From the NCBI GenBank assembly GCA_023255735.1, contig JAGDVP010000007.1:98691-162690 (forward strand): 64,000 nucleotides of DNA, in the 5' to 3' direction. The position numbers were made by a program, and so were the translations under genes. Shown here piece by piece: positions 1 to 8,087 of the stretch. Below the pieces are notes generated by a model. It ran no database searches. It worked only from the letters and a program-made list of their open reading frames with translations, and was not told where the DNA came from. Each line of letters begins with the position of its first letter. Position 1 is the stretch's first letter. The DNA comes from Halothiobacillus sp. GTDB taxonomy: Bacteria; Pseudomonadota; Gammaproteobacteria; Halothiobacillales; Halothiobacillaceae.

Positions 1-530
1 GCAAAGCGCATGTGATTAAATCGCACCATAATGTCGGCGGCTTGCCCGCGCACATGCGGCTTAAATTGCTCGAACCCCTGCGTGAACTCTTCAAAGATGA
101 AGTGCGAAAAATTGGTCTTGAACTCGGCTTGCCAAGCGCCATGGTGCATCGCCATCCCTTCCCGGGTCCCGGTCTTGGCGTGCGCATTTTAGGGGAAGTT
201 AAAAAGCCCTATGCCGATTTGCTGCGCCGTGCGGATGCTATTTTTATTGAAGAGCTGCGTGCGGCCGATTGGTACGACAAAGTCTCGCAAGCATTCGTTG
301 TGTTCTTGCCCGTGAAATCGGTCGGCGTGATGGGCGATGGCCGCAAATACGATTTTGTGGTCGCCCTGCGCGCCGTGGAAACCATCGACTTTATGACCGC
401 GCGTTGGGCGCACTTGCCTTACGAGTTTTTGGAGCGGGTCTCGCTACGGATTGTAAATGAAATCAATGGGATATCCCGCGTGGTGTACGATGTAACCGGC
501 AAACCGCCCGGCACAATTGAGTGGGAGTAA
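1..530 (+). CDS. guaA: GMP synthase (glutamine-hydrolysing), C-terminal part
   Basis: This is the 3' end of guaA; the gene begins before the window and the reading frame enters at base 3. GuaA converts XMP to GMP with glutamine nitrogen in the cytoplasm. About 175 residues are visible, covering the end of the ATP pyrophosphatase domain and the dimerisation domain. The stretches [32 protein letters not shown] and the terminal [10 protein letters not shown] are hallmarks of the family. The stop at 528-530 matches the normal GuaA C-terminus, so this end is intact. guaB would be expected upstream, outside the window. Confidence 0.97.
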   Translation, partial: KAHVIKSHHNVGGLPAHMRLKLLEPLRELFKDEVRKIGLELGLPSAMVHRHPFPGPGLGVRILGEVKKPYADLLRRADAIFIEELRAADWYDKVSQAFVVFLPVKSVGVMGDGRKYDFVVALRAVETIDFMTARWAHLPYEFLERVSLRIVNEINGISRVVYDVTGKPPGTIEWE

Positions 531-591
531 TCTGCCCAAACCGCGCGCTAAATTCATCAAGCTATGCCGCAACTTAAACGGGTACGTTGGG

Positions 592-2082
592 TTATTGAGC
601 GGCTCTTGGGTGCACAATCGCCCAACTAAGCTTGAGCGGGGCCACCGGCGATTTTGGCCAGGCAAACGGCTGGGAACCGCTCGCAATGGGCGTGCCGAGC
701 TGGCTTAACGCTGCCGGCTCATCGGTTAAACGCCCTTCCCAAACGCACAGAACGGCTTGGTGTTGCAAAAGCAATGGCGTAATCCAAGGCGAAAACGCGC
801 GATTGGCATCGGTAAAAGTGGCTGGGCGCGGTGAAAGTCGCAAGGCGATTAGCTCAGTTAACCAATGATCGCCCGCAATTATCGACAAAGGCTGCTCGGG
901 TGCATGCGCTTGCCATGCCGTGCGCACATAATCGGCCATCGCTTGATCTGGCCATTGGGTTCGGGCCGGTTTGTGGCTAAACGCAGGTAACACCGTGGCA
1001 TTCAGGGTGCAAGCCAAGGCCACCACCGCAATAAACCCGGTCATCACGCGCAACAAGCGCGTGCTATGTTGCGCCGAAAGGGGCAATAAATACGCGGCCA
1101 CGATCAAACCCGACAAATTCCACATGGGTGTGCCCCACATATCGCGCAGTTCAGATTGCGTACCGATGGCACCCAGCACAATCAGCAGGGTGGGACCTAG
1201 CCCGATAAACCATAAAAACTGTTGTGATTCAGCGGGGGACGCCTGCCAAGACCAAAACCTTCGTGCCAGTAATCCCGCCAAGGCTAAAATGAGTAGCATC
1301 GGTAAGTGATCGAGCAATTGCACAACCAAATACCGCAGCGCCAGTGCGCCATTGCGCCAAAACCCTAGCGTGCCATCGCCCGCTCGATCCAGCGCGTAGG
1401 TGAGCGGTAAAAAGTGATGCTGCACCAACCATAGGGCATTGGGCGCAAACACCAGCAGCAAAATCAACCCGCCGACCCAAGGCGCACCCGTAGCCAATTG
1501 TTTGCGCTGCACGGGGTGATAGATCAGGTACAAAAACATCACCGCAACCAAGATGACGGTTGAGTATTTGGACAACATGCCGAGCCCCAAAACCAGCCCG
1601 GTGAGCGCCCAGTTTTGATAACTTTGATGAGCGGGCTGCGTATCCAGCGCCCGATGAAAAAAATACACCGCCGCCGCCCAAAAGGGCATTTGCGCGATAT
1701 TGTTATTCCACTCGTTCGTTGGCCAAATAAAGTAATAAACCCCCAGCGTGAGCAAGGTGCCGAGTGCCGCGCGTTCGGTACCGAGCAAGCGTTTGCCGAG
1801 CAAAAATACAAACAACAGGGTTATTAAAATGGCGATCTGGCTTAACCCATAAACCCCCGCATCGCCCAACCATCGCCAACTGAATTCAGCCAACCAGGCG
1901 GGCAAAAACGGATGTTTGTAATAACCCCATTGCCATTGATGCCCCCAGGCGATTTGTTCGGTGGCATCCAGCGGCAGGCTATGGCCGGTTAGCCAAGGAA
2001 TCAGTGTCCATAGCAAGGCGTTGATGAGCAATAGGAGTGTAACACGGACAGAAAACGTCCTATGTGGGAGGAGGGGCATCAT
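592..2082 (-). CDS. Family 39-type glycosyltransferase, multi-span membrane protein
   Basis: About 496 residues with roughly ten or more hydrophobic segments, of the ArnT/PMT type (dolichyl-phosphate-mannose-protein mannosyltransferase superfamily). Such enzymes move a sugar from a polyprenyl-phosphate carrier to lipid or protein on the periplasmic side. The first external loop carries DATEQIAWGHQWQWGYYKHP, which has the acidic residues and the Y-x-H-P pattern common in this family. The start is one of two adjacent ATG codons (2082 or 2079); a TTG at 2088 is also in frame. It converges on guaA with 61 bp between them. The acceptor cannot be told from the sequence. Confidence 0.85.
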   Translation of the reverse strand: MMPLLPHRTFSVRVTLLLLINALLWTLIPWLTGHSLPLDATEQIAWGHQWQWGYYKHPFLPAWLAEFSWRWLGDAGVYGLSQIAILITLLFVFLLGKRLLGTERAALGTLLTLGVYYFIWPTNEWNNNIAQMPFWAAAVYFFHRALDTQPAHQSYQNWALTGLVLGLGMLSKYSTVILVAVMFLYLIYHPVQRKQLATGAPWVGGLILLLVFAPNALWLVQHHFLPLTYALDRAGDGTLGFWRNGALALRYLVVQLLDHLPMLLILALAGLLARRFWSWQASPAESQQFLWFIGLGPTLLIVLGAIGTQSELRDMWGTPMWNLSGLIVAAYLLPLSAQHSTRLLRVMTGFIAVVALACTLNATVLPAFSHKPARTQWPDQAMADYVRTAWQAHAPEQPLSIIAGDHWLTELIALRLSPRPATFTDANRAFSPWITPLLLQHQAVLCVWEGRLTDEPAALSQLGTPIASGSQPFAWPKSPVAPLKLSWAIVHPRAAQ

Positions 2083-2183
2083 AACCAACTCTGTTAAAAC
2101 CAGTTTAAGGTGATCTCGGGGTGCGGCACTTAATGTAAACAGAGTGTAAATACCGAATCATGCAACAGGCTGACATGAATAAA

Positions 2184-2942
2184 TTAATGGTGGTTTTGTG
2201 CCGCTTTTTGTTTGAACAACACAATGCAGGCCACAATAAAGAGTACGAGCACAATGGAAGCCGAATATCGGCTTAAACCTAAACCGCCCATATTGGGGCT
2301 TTTATCGAGAAAATCGCCCACTAAAGCACCCAATGGTCGGGTTAAAATAAACGCGGTCCAAAAGAGCAAGGTGTGGGAAATTTTGGTGTAAAAATACGCC
2401 CACGCCACCATGGCCAGCAAAATACTAAACACCACTGCGCCGCCCGCATAGCCCATGCCGGCGGTATCGGCTGTCCAATCGCCCAAGGCGGTGCCTAAGG
2501 TTTGCGAAAACATAATTGTTACCCAATAAAACATTTCGGCTTTTGGTGTACTGATGCTGTTAACAGAAAGCGTGCCGAGCGAGCGGTACCAAATGGCTAA
2601 CGACCCCATTAACGCTAAAAATAATAGGGTGACGCCGCCCGGATAACCAATCCCCAGCGAGCGGTCGGCAAAATCGGCAAGCGTGGTGCCTACGGTGGTG
2701 GTTGCAATAATCGTTGTCCAATATAAAAAAGGATGAAAACCATCCGCTTTAATTTGCACCACAACGGCGGCAATAAAAATAGCGGCAAATACTAAAGTGC
2801 CGATGAGATAGCCTAAATTCATCGATATAGATACCGCATCCCCACCGGTTTCGCCTAGGGTGGTCGCTGCGATTTTAATAATCCAAAATAATAAAGTGAC
2901 TTCAGGTACTTTTGTCAATGTGTGTTGGGTCGCTTGATTCAT
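2184..2942 (-). CDS. COG4705-like membrane protein with four-fold internal repeat
   Basis: 252 residues and about eight hydrophobic segments. The protein is built from four similar units, each with a T-x-G-x-x-x-x-D core followed by a Gly-rich turn: TTLGETGGDAVS near residue 27, TTVGTTLADFAD near 86, QTLGTALGDWTA near 147 and RPLGALVGDFLD near 204. Units two and three continue with GYPGG and GYAGG. This matches the uncharacterised COG4705 group of membrane proteins; its function is unknown. An AGGA box lies 8 bases before the ATG. A transporter or channel role would be a guess. Confidence 0.8.
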   Translation of the reverse strand: MNQATQHTLTKVPEVTLLFWIIKIAATTLGETGGDAVSISMNLGYLIGTLVFAAIFIAAVVVQIKADGFHPFLYWTTIIATTTVGTTLADFADRSLGIGYPGGVTLLFLALMGSLAIWYRSLGTLSVNSISTPKAEMFYWVTIMFSQTLGTALGDWTADTAGMGYAGGAVVFSILLAMVAWAYFYTKISHTLLFWTAFILTRPLGALVGDFLDKSPNMGGLGLSRYSASIVLVLFIVACIVLFKQKAAQNHH

Positions 2943-3056
2943 TTATTATTTCCTAGTCTAGAGGATCGGTGTGATGGTTTCAGTTTGAGATAAGAGCGGT
3001 GATAAGGGATTAATCGTTAATAATTGTTCCTAGGGGGTTCGGAGTTATTTTGCTGA

Positions 3057-3341
3057 TTAGTTCTCACCTTCATCTTGGTGATCGTCATGATGTTCATCCC
3101 GATGCCGATAGTGCCGTTCACCGCGCCGATCATATTCATTCGGGTAGACATAAACCGGCTGGTCTTCATCATAGCGTCGTGGGGGTGGCGCAATAATGTA
3201 AACCGGTGGGCGGGGGGCGGGCTGATAATATGGAGTGTTGTCTTGCGAGCCACCCAAAATTAATGACCAATTAAGCCCATCAGCCTGTGCGACAGCGCTT
3301 GAACCGATCGTTAAAACCAACACAGATAAAATACGGCGCAT
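3057..3341 (-). CDS. Small exported protein with His/acidic C-terminus
   Basis: 94 residues from the ATG at 3341, chosen because GGAG stands 6 bases upstream; a longer start at 3362 lacks a signal sequence at its N-terminus. Residues 1-20 form a signal peptide ending AVAQA. The middle is rich in proline and tyrosine, and the last 30 residues are dominated by His, Asp, Glu and Arg (for example RHRDEHHDDHQDEGE). Such a tail could bind metal ions in the periplasm, but this is inference. I do not recognise a named family. Confidence 0.6.
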   Translation of the reverse strand: MRRILSVLVLTIGSSAVAQADGLNWSLILGGSQDNTPYYQPAPRPPVYIIAPPPRRYDEDQPVYVYPNEYDRRGERHYRHRDEHHDDHQDEGEN

Positions 3342-3727
3342 GGGGAACTCCAAGTAAAACACGGGCTAAATCGCGGCTTTAATTAGATATACTCTAGCGA
3401 ATTTGTTATTCAGGGCGTTAATGGTTTTAGATTACGATTTGGTAACGCTTTAAGCGCCTTTGAATCATTAAGAGTTTGTGCTTGCGTTATCGCATCCGCC
3501 TATCCCGTGAGCGCCTGCGCATCGCAAGTTTTTGTTGTGCGCAGCAAAGTGCGGCTTGTAAGTGAAAATTGATGATTTAAATCAATTGGAAGCGATAGCT
3601 TGGCTTCTGTAGTTTTTATTAATTATTTTTTTCGTGATATTTTTAGCTATAGTCGCAATTAAGCGATGGGGTGCTCGTCGTTTTCAGTTCTTATTGTTTT
3701 TATTTCTTCAAGTGTGTTGAGTTTTTA
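3342..3727 (+). promoter_or_regulatory. AT-rich intergenic region upstream of the hydrolase-ACP-ketosynthase-Rieske operon
   Basis: No convincing gene lies here. The stretch separates two divergent transcription units, so it should hold both promoters. It has a perfect 7-base inverted repeat (AATTGAT at 3567-3573, ATCAATT at 3581-3587) with a 7-base spacer, a plausible operator. TATAGT at 3648-3653 is a possible -10 box for the rightward operon, but no good -35 box stands at the right distance. The region is clearly richer in A and T than the flanking genes. Confidence 0.4.
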
Positions 3728-4588
3728 ATGGCAGAAAATGCGTTAACCGAGCATAAGTTTATGCCCGGCAATCAGTGTGTTGTGTTGGCTTTTTCGGGGC
3801 TGCGCAGCACGCATTTAGAGCTGCAGCCTTTGCTCAAGCGGCTGAATTTAGAAGGGTTTTCAGTGTTTGCGCCGCATCTGGCAGGCTATGGTTTTGCACA
3901 AAATCCGGCCGTGGGCACTTGGCGGCAATGGGTAGATGAGGCGGTAGCGCATTTTGATGCGTTGGCCCGCCAGTATGCGCAGGTAGTGGTGTGTGGCCTC
4001 AGTATGGGCGCGACGCTGGCGCTGGCAGTGGCGGCCGAGCGGGGCGATCAAGTGACTGCTGTGGTGCCCCTGTCGACAACGCTGCATTACGATGGTTGGA
4101 ATACCCCGTGGTATCGCTTTTTAAGCCCGCTGGGTTACTTTACGCCGTTGCGTCACCGTATGCTGATTCGAGAGTCGGCGCCTTTTGGTTTGAAGGATGA
4201 ACGGTTGCGCGCGTGGATTGAGCGCCAAGTTGCGGCCGCACCCATCACGGCGGTAGGCGCTTCGGCCTTATCTCTACCGGCTTTACATGAGGCCGCCCGC
4301 TTGATGCGCCACACCCGTCGTGCTTTGCCTCGGGTGACTGCGCCGGTGCAATTGGTGCACGCAACGCAGGATGATATTGCCCATATCCGCAGTGCGCACA
4401 CGGTTCAGATTAAAGTTAGCAGCCGAGATGTGCGTTTACTTAAACTTTATAATAGTTACCACATGGTAACATTGGATCTAGAAAAGATTGCTGTTGCTAA
4501 TATGGTGGTTGAGTTCTTACGTTTTTATTGTTTAACCCAAGATTCTGTGTGTTCTGAATCGAATACTGATGGTGTATTTCATGAGTGA
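3728..4588 (+). CDS. Alpha/beta hydrolase (carboxylesterase-like), first gene of the ACP/Rieske cassette
   Basis: About 286 residues. The fold is shown by the nucleophile elbow GLSMG near residue 94 (Ser) and a late His in NSYHMVTLD near residue 255, with an acidic residue in HATQDDIAH. It resembles the carboxylesterase/thioesterase branch (COG1647). The ATG at 3728 is preferred to an upstream GTG because the extra residues are non-conserved and hydrophobic. The next gene (ACP) starts inside its last codons with an 8-base overlap, so the two are translationally coupled. In this context it could release or hydrolyse acyl groups carried by the ACP; that is inference. Confidence 0.85.
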   Translation: MAENALTEHKFMPGNQCVVLAFSGLRSTHLELQPLLKRLNLEGFSVFAPHLAGYGFAQNPAVGTWRQWVDEAVAHFDALARQYAQVVVCGLSMGATLALAVAAERGDQVTAVVPLSTTLHYDGWNTPWYRFLSPLGYFTPLRHRMLIRESAPFGLKDERLRAWIERQVAAAPITAVGASALSLPALHEAARLMRHTRRALPRVTAPVQLVHATQDDIAHIRSAHTVQIKVSSRDVRLLKLYNSYHMVTLDLEKIAVANMVVEFLRFYCLTQDSVCSESNTDGVFHE

Positions 4589-4817
4589 TATCGAAGCGCA
4601 ACTCTACCAGTTGTTAATCAAGGAACTACCCACCGCGCCCGAAGGGTTGACCCGTGAAAGCACACTGGAATCCATTGGCATGGATTCACTATCCACCATC
4701 GAGTTTATGTTCCAGATTGAAGATCATTTTGGTATACGGTTCGATCAAACCGGCACGCCGCCTAAAACCTTGGGCGATGTTTTTGATGAGGTTCACGCGA
4801 AGCTTGAACATGCCTGA
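4581..4817 (+). CDS. Dedicated acyl carrier protein
   Basis: 78 residues, the normal ACP length. Ser36 in IGMDSLSTIEF is the site where 4'-phosphopantetheine would be attached; the surrounding acidic helix is typical. The sequence differs from housekeeping AcpP (which has G-A-D-S-L), suggesting a specialised carrier. It overlaps the hydrolase upstream by 8 bases (ATGAGTGA) and the ketosynthase downstream by 8 bases (ATGCCTGA), a sign of tightly balanced expression. The acyl group it carries is unknown. Confidence 0.93.
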   Translation: MSDIEAQLYQLLIKELPTAPEGLTRESTLESIGMDSLSTIEFMFQIEDHFGIRFDQTGTPPKTLGDVFDEVHAKLEHA

Positions 4818-6039
4818 AATGCATCGGGTTGTTGTCACTGGTTTTGGCGCGATTACGGCGGTGGGTACTTGGCCTGGCACGTTGTTTGAGCAGGTATGCG
4901 CGGGACATTCTGGGATTCGTCCGCTTGAACATCAATGCCCGATGCCACCGATTACGATGGCAGCGGTGATTGAATCGGGCATTGATAATGACCCCAAAAC
5001 GGCAGCCCATGATCGCGCTACGCAGCTGGCGCTTACGGCGGCGCGTTTGGCGTTGGCCGAGGCGGGGCTGCTGGATGATGCGGCCTTGCGCACAGAGATT
5101 GGCGTTTATGTGGGCACCGGTGCGGGGCCTTCGAACACGATGGATCAAAGTTATCGAAGGTTATATGCCGAGCAGCGCGATCGCGTCGCGCCGATGACCT
5201 TACCACGCAGCATTCATAATGCGCCGGCTTCTGAGGTGGCGATTCGTTTTGGTTTGCATGGCACAAACAACACCTATTCGATTGCTTGCGCCTCATCTGC
5301 CGCGGCGATTGGCGAAGCGATGCGGGCGATTCGTCATGGCTATAGCCGCCGGATTTTAGCCGGTGGCACCGAATCTTTGCTCACGTTTGGCGTGTTGCAT
5401 GCGTGGCATGCTTTGCGTGCTCATGCGGCACCCGCTGAGCCTATTTCTGCCTCCTGCCGTCCTTTTTCAGCCGATCGGGATGGTTTGGTGATGGGCGAGG
5501 GCAGCGGTTTTTTGATACTTGAGAGTTTGGAATCTGCAAAAGCGCGCGGCGCGCCAATCTGGGCTGAGTTGGTGGGTTATGGTGCCAGTTGCGATGCCAC
5601 GCATATCACTCATCCTGATGCGGCTGGCCAAATAGTGGCCATCAAGATGGCGCTGAGTGAGGCGGGGCTAAATCCTTTCGATATTGATTATGTGAATGCC
5701 CATGGCACCGGGACGCCGGCGGGCGATGCGGTTGAGGCGGCGAGTTTATCGGCCGTATTTGGATCGCATCTGGCCAAGCTGCCGGTCAGCTCAACCAAGG
5801 CAGTGCATGGCCATTTGATGGGAGCCGGCGGCGCGGTTGAGCTTATTTTAAGCTTGGCTGCACTCAACCAAGGTGTCATTCCGCCCACGGCCAATTGCCG
5901 CGTGCCTGATCTCGCTTTGGGTCTTGATATGGTGCCCGAAGGTGCCCGATCGGCGCACTTAAACACCGTCATGTCGAGCTCTTTTGCTTTTGGTGGAAGC
6001 AATGCCGTGTTGATTGCCCAACGGTTGAAGGTTAATTAA
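4810..6039 (+). CDS. Beta-ketoacyl-ACP synthase, FabF (KAS II) family
   Basis: 409 residues from the ATG at 4810 (an ATG at 4819 is also possible). The catalytic triad is intact: Cys160 in IACASSAA, His298 in NAHGTGT and His335 in VHGHLMG, with nearly the same spacing as in E. coli FabF. It should condense an acyl chain with malonyl-ACP. Placement inside a cassette with its own ACP, away from other fab genes, argues for a special lipid or polyketide-like product rather than bulk fatty acid synthesis. The Rieske gene follows directly after its stop. Confidence 0.92.
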   Translation: MPEMHRVVVTGFGAITAVGTWPGTLFEQVCAGHSGIRPLEHQCPMPPITMAAVIESGIDNDPKTAAHDRATQLALTAARLALAEAGLLDDAALRTEIGVYVGTGAGPSNTMDQSYRRLYAEQRDRVAPMTLPRSIHNAPASEVAIRFGLHGTNNTYSIACASSAAAIGEAMRAIRHGYSRRILAGGTESLLTFGVLHAWHALRAHAAPAEPISASCRPFSADRDGLVMGEGSGFLILESLESAKARGAPIWAELVGYGASCDATHITHPDAAGQIVAIKMALSEAGLNPFDIDYVNAHGTGTPAGDAVEAASLSAVFGSHLAKLPVSSTKAVHGHLMGAGGAVELILSLAALNQGVIPPTANCRVPDLALGLDMVPEGARSAHLNTVMSSSFAFGGSNAVLIAQRLKVN

Positions 6040-6042
6040 TTG

Positions 6043-7179
6043 ATGCGCATGGATGATCAATCTCCTTTATTGGATGTGCCCGTGCCGCTGGATCAAATGG
6101 CGGTGCTTTCTATCGATTGGTATTTTGACCCGGAAATTTACGAGCAAGAATTAAGCAAGCTGTTTGGTCGTGGCTTGCAGTATGTCGGCCACGAGCTCAT
6201 GGTGCCTTTGGTGGGCGATTTTAAAACCTTGGAGCGGTTTAATCACGCGCAGATGCTGGTCAGGCAGGCGGATGGGCGCATTAATTTGGTGAGCAATATT
6301 TGCCGGCACAGGCAAGCTCTGATGTTGGAGGGGGCGGGCGCGCTGCCAAATCAGCGCATTTCTTGCCCGCTGCACCGCTGGGCTTATGATACCGACGGCC
6401 GCTTGCTGATTGCACCGCAATTCCCTCAAAACCCGTGTTTACACCTAGCTTCAACGCCGTTATTTAATTGGCGCGGATTGCTGTTTTCCGGTGATGCCAC
6501 GGATGCAGCGCTCAATGATGATATTCCCTTGGCGCATTATTTCGATTTTAGCGACTACGCGCTTGATCGAGTAGAGTCTGTCGATTATTCCTTTAATTGG
6601 AAAACGTTTATTGAGGTGTATTTAGAGGATTACCATGTGGGTGTGATTCACCCAGGGTTAAAAAAATTTGTTTCGTGTCAAAATTTGGAATGGACTTATG
6701 GCGCGCGCTGGTCCATGCAAACGGTGGGTTTAAATCCGCAGTGGGGTAATTCGCGCTCAGAGGCTTATCAATTATGGCAGGCAGAACTTAACAACAGACA
6801 TGGCAGAACCTCGGATGCTTATCCATTCGGCGCTATTTGGTTTACCTATTACCCAGGCTTGATGATTGAGTGGTATCCCGATGTTTTGGTGATTTCAACC
6901 ATTCAGCCCACGGGTATTGAGCAGTGTCGTAACATCGTTGAGTATTATTATCCGGCAGATATCGTAGCGCACCAGCGCGGCTTAATCGCCGCGCAACAAA
7001 ATGCGTACCGAGAAACTGCGGTTGAAGATGAAGTGATTTGTATCAAAATGCAGCATGGTCGCCGCGCGCTTTATCAGTCGGGTCAAAATCAAGTTGGCCC
7101 CTATCAAATCCCCCTTGAAGAGGGCATGCAGCATTTTCATCAATTCTTGCGTCAATATATCAAAGCAAGTGGCGATTAA
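6043..7179 (+). CDS. Rieske non-haem iron oxygenase alpha subunit
   Basis: About 378 residues. The N-terminal Rieske [2Fe-2S] site is Cys87-x-His89 and Cys108-x2-His111 (ICRHR and CPLHRW). The catalytic domain has the mononuclear iron motif EDYHVGVIH with His198 and His203. The residue three before His198 is Glu195, where naphthalene dioxygenase has the bridging Asp; carnitine oxygenase CntA also uses Glu there. A TTG at 6040 precedes the ATG. No beta subunit, ferredoxin or reductase gene is adjacent, so electrons must come from elsewhere. With ACP and ketosynthase upstream, the substrate may be ACP-bound or a product derived from it; this is inference. Confidence 0.9.
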   Translation: MRMDDQSPLLDVPVPLDQMAVLSIDWYFDPEIYEQELSKLFGRGLQYVGHELMVPLVGDFKTLERFNHAQMLVRQADGRINLVSNICRHRQALMLEGAGALPNQRISCPLHRWAYDTDGRLLIAPQFPQNPCLHLASTPLFNWRGLLFSGDATDAALNDDIPLAHYFDFSDYALDRVESVDYSFNWKTFIEVYLEDYHVGVIHPGLKKFVSCQNLEWTYGARWSMQTVGLNPQWGNSRSEAYQLWQAELNNRHGRTSDAYPFGAIWFTYYPGLMIEWYPDVLVISTIQPTGIEQCRNIVEYYYPADIVAHQRGLIAAQQNAYRETAVEDEVICIKMQHGRRALYQSGQNQVGPYQIPLEEGMQHFHQFLRQYIKASGD

Positions 7180-7208
7180 GCGCACCGCCTGAATGTTTGG
7201 GTGCCGGC

Positions 7209-8060
7209 TTATTCTGCCGCATTAAGCAGACGCTGCTTGCGCTCGTCTTCCTCCGCTTTTGCAGCTTGAATCACGCGGAGCACGGTATCGACATCGGCAT
7301 CCGCGGTATTCTCCTCAAAGTGCCCCGTGAGTTCGATGCCAGGGTGTAGCGCGCCCTGTTCATATAGTGCCCATATCTCTTGGGCATAGCGGGTACTCAT
7401 CAACTGAGGCGCGTAGCGGCTGTAATAGGCGGTAATGCGGACAACATCCCGCGCCAGCATCCACTGCGCGTTGTTGTTTGCACTCGCATCCACCGCTTGC
7501 GGCAGGTCGATAATTACAGGCCCTGTTTGATCGACCAATACGTTGAATTCAGACAAATCCCCATGCACGAGCCCAACGCACAACATACGCACCACCGATT
7601 GCATCAGCACCGCATGGTCACGCAGTGCTTGCGCCTCAGACAGCATCACATCATTCAAACGCGGTGCCACTTGGCCATCCTCACCGGTGATAAGCTCCAT
7701 CAGCAGCACACCATCAAAGCAGCCATAGGGTCTAGGCACCCGCACTCCGGCATCGGCCAAAGCATATAGCGCGTTAACCTCGGCATTCTGCCAAGCCGCT
7801 TCTTGTTGATCGCGCCCGAATCGAGTGCCTTTTTCCATCGCTCGGGCCTGACGACTATTGCGCACCTTGCGCCCTTCTTGATAATGAACCGCTTGCTTAA
7901 AGCTGCGTTTGTCTGCTTCTTTGTATACCTTGGCGCAGCGAATCTCCTCGCCGCAGCGCACAATATACACCGCCGCCTCTTTGCCGCTCATGAGCGGGGC
8001 AATGACCTCATCAACAAGACCGTCATCAACCAGCGGCTGGATTCTTTTCGGGATTTTCAT
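7209..8060 (-). CDS. RIO-family atypical serine kinase
   Basis: 283 residues. The RIO fold is shown by the phosphate-binding region MSGKEAAVYIVRC with KVYK, the catalytic loop VHGDLSEFNVLV near residue 166 and the metal-binding IIDLPQAVD. Bacterial RIO proteins of this length (as in Pseudomonas PA4780) occur widely; their substrates are largely unknown. The ATG is preceded by AGGG at 7 bases. It lies 27 bp behind dsbD on the same strand, so they may be cotranscribed, and it converges on the Rieske gene. Confidence 0.92.
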   Translation of the reverse strand: MKIPKRIQPLVDDGLVDEVIAPLMSGKEAAVYIVRCGEEIRCAKVYKEADKRSFKQAVHYQEGRKVRNSRQARAMEKGTRFGRDQQEAAWQNAEVNALYALADAGVRVPRPYGCFDGVLLMELITGEDGQVAPRLNDVMLSEAQALRDHAVLMQSVVRMLCVGLVHGDLSEFNVLVDQTGPVIIDLPQAVDASANNNAQWMLARDVVRITAYYSRYAPQLMSTRYAQEIWALYEQGALHPGIELTGHFEENTADADVDTVLRVIQAAKAEEDERKQRLLNAAE

Positions 8061-8087
8061 AAGCGTACCCTAGCACGACACAGGCTG

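Noticed and set aside
3567..3587. Inverted repeat similar to an FNR box (TTGAT and ATCAA)
   Set aside because: The spacer between the half-sites is 7 bases, not the 4 required for FNR/ANR.
4654..4809. Longer N-terminus for the ketosynthase
   Set aside because: It reads out of frame through the ACP gene and lacks family similarity; the ATG at 4810 gives the normal start.
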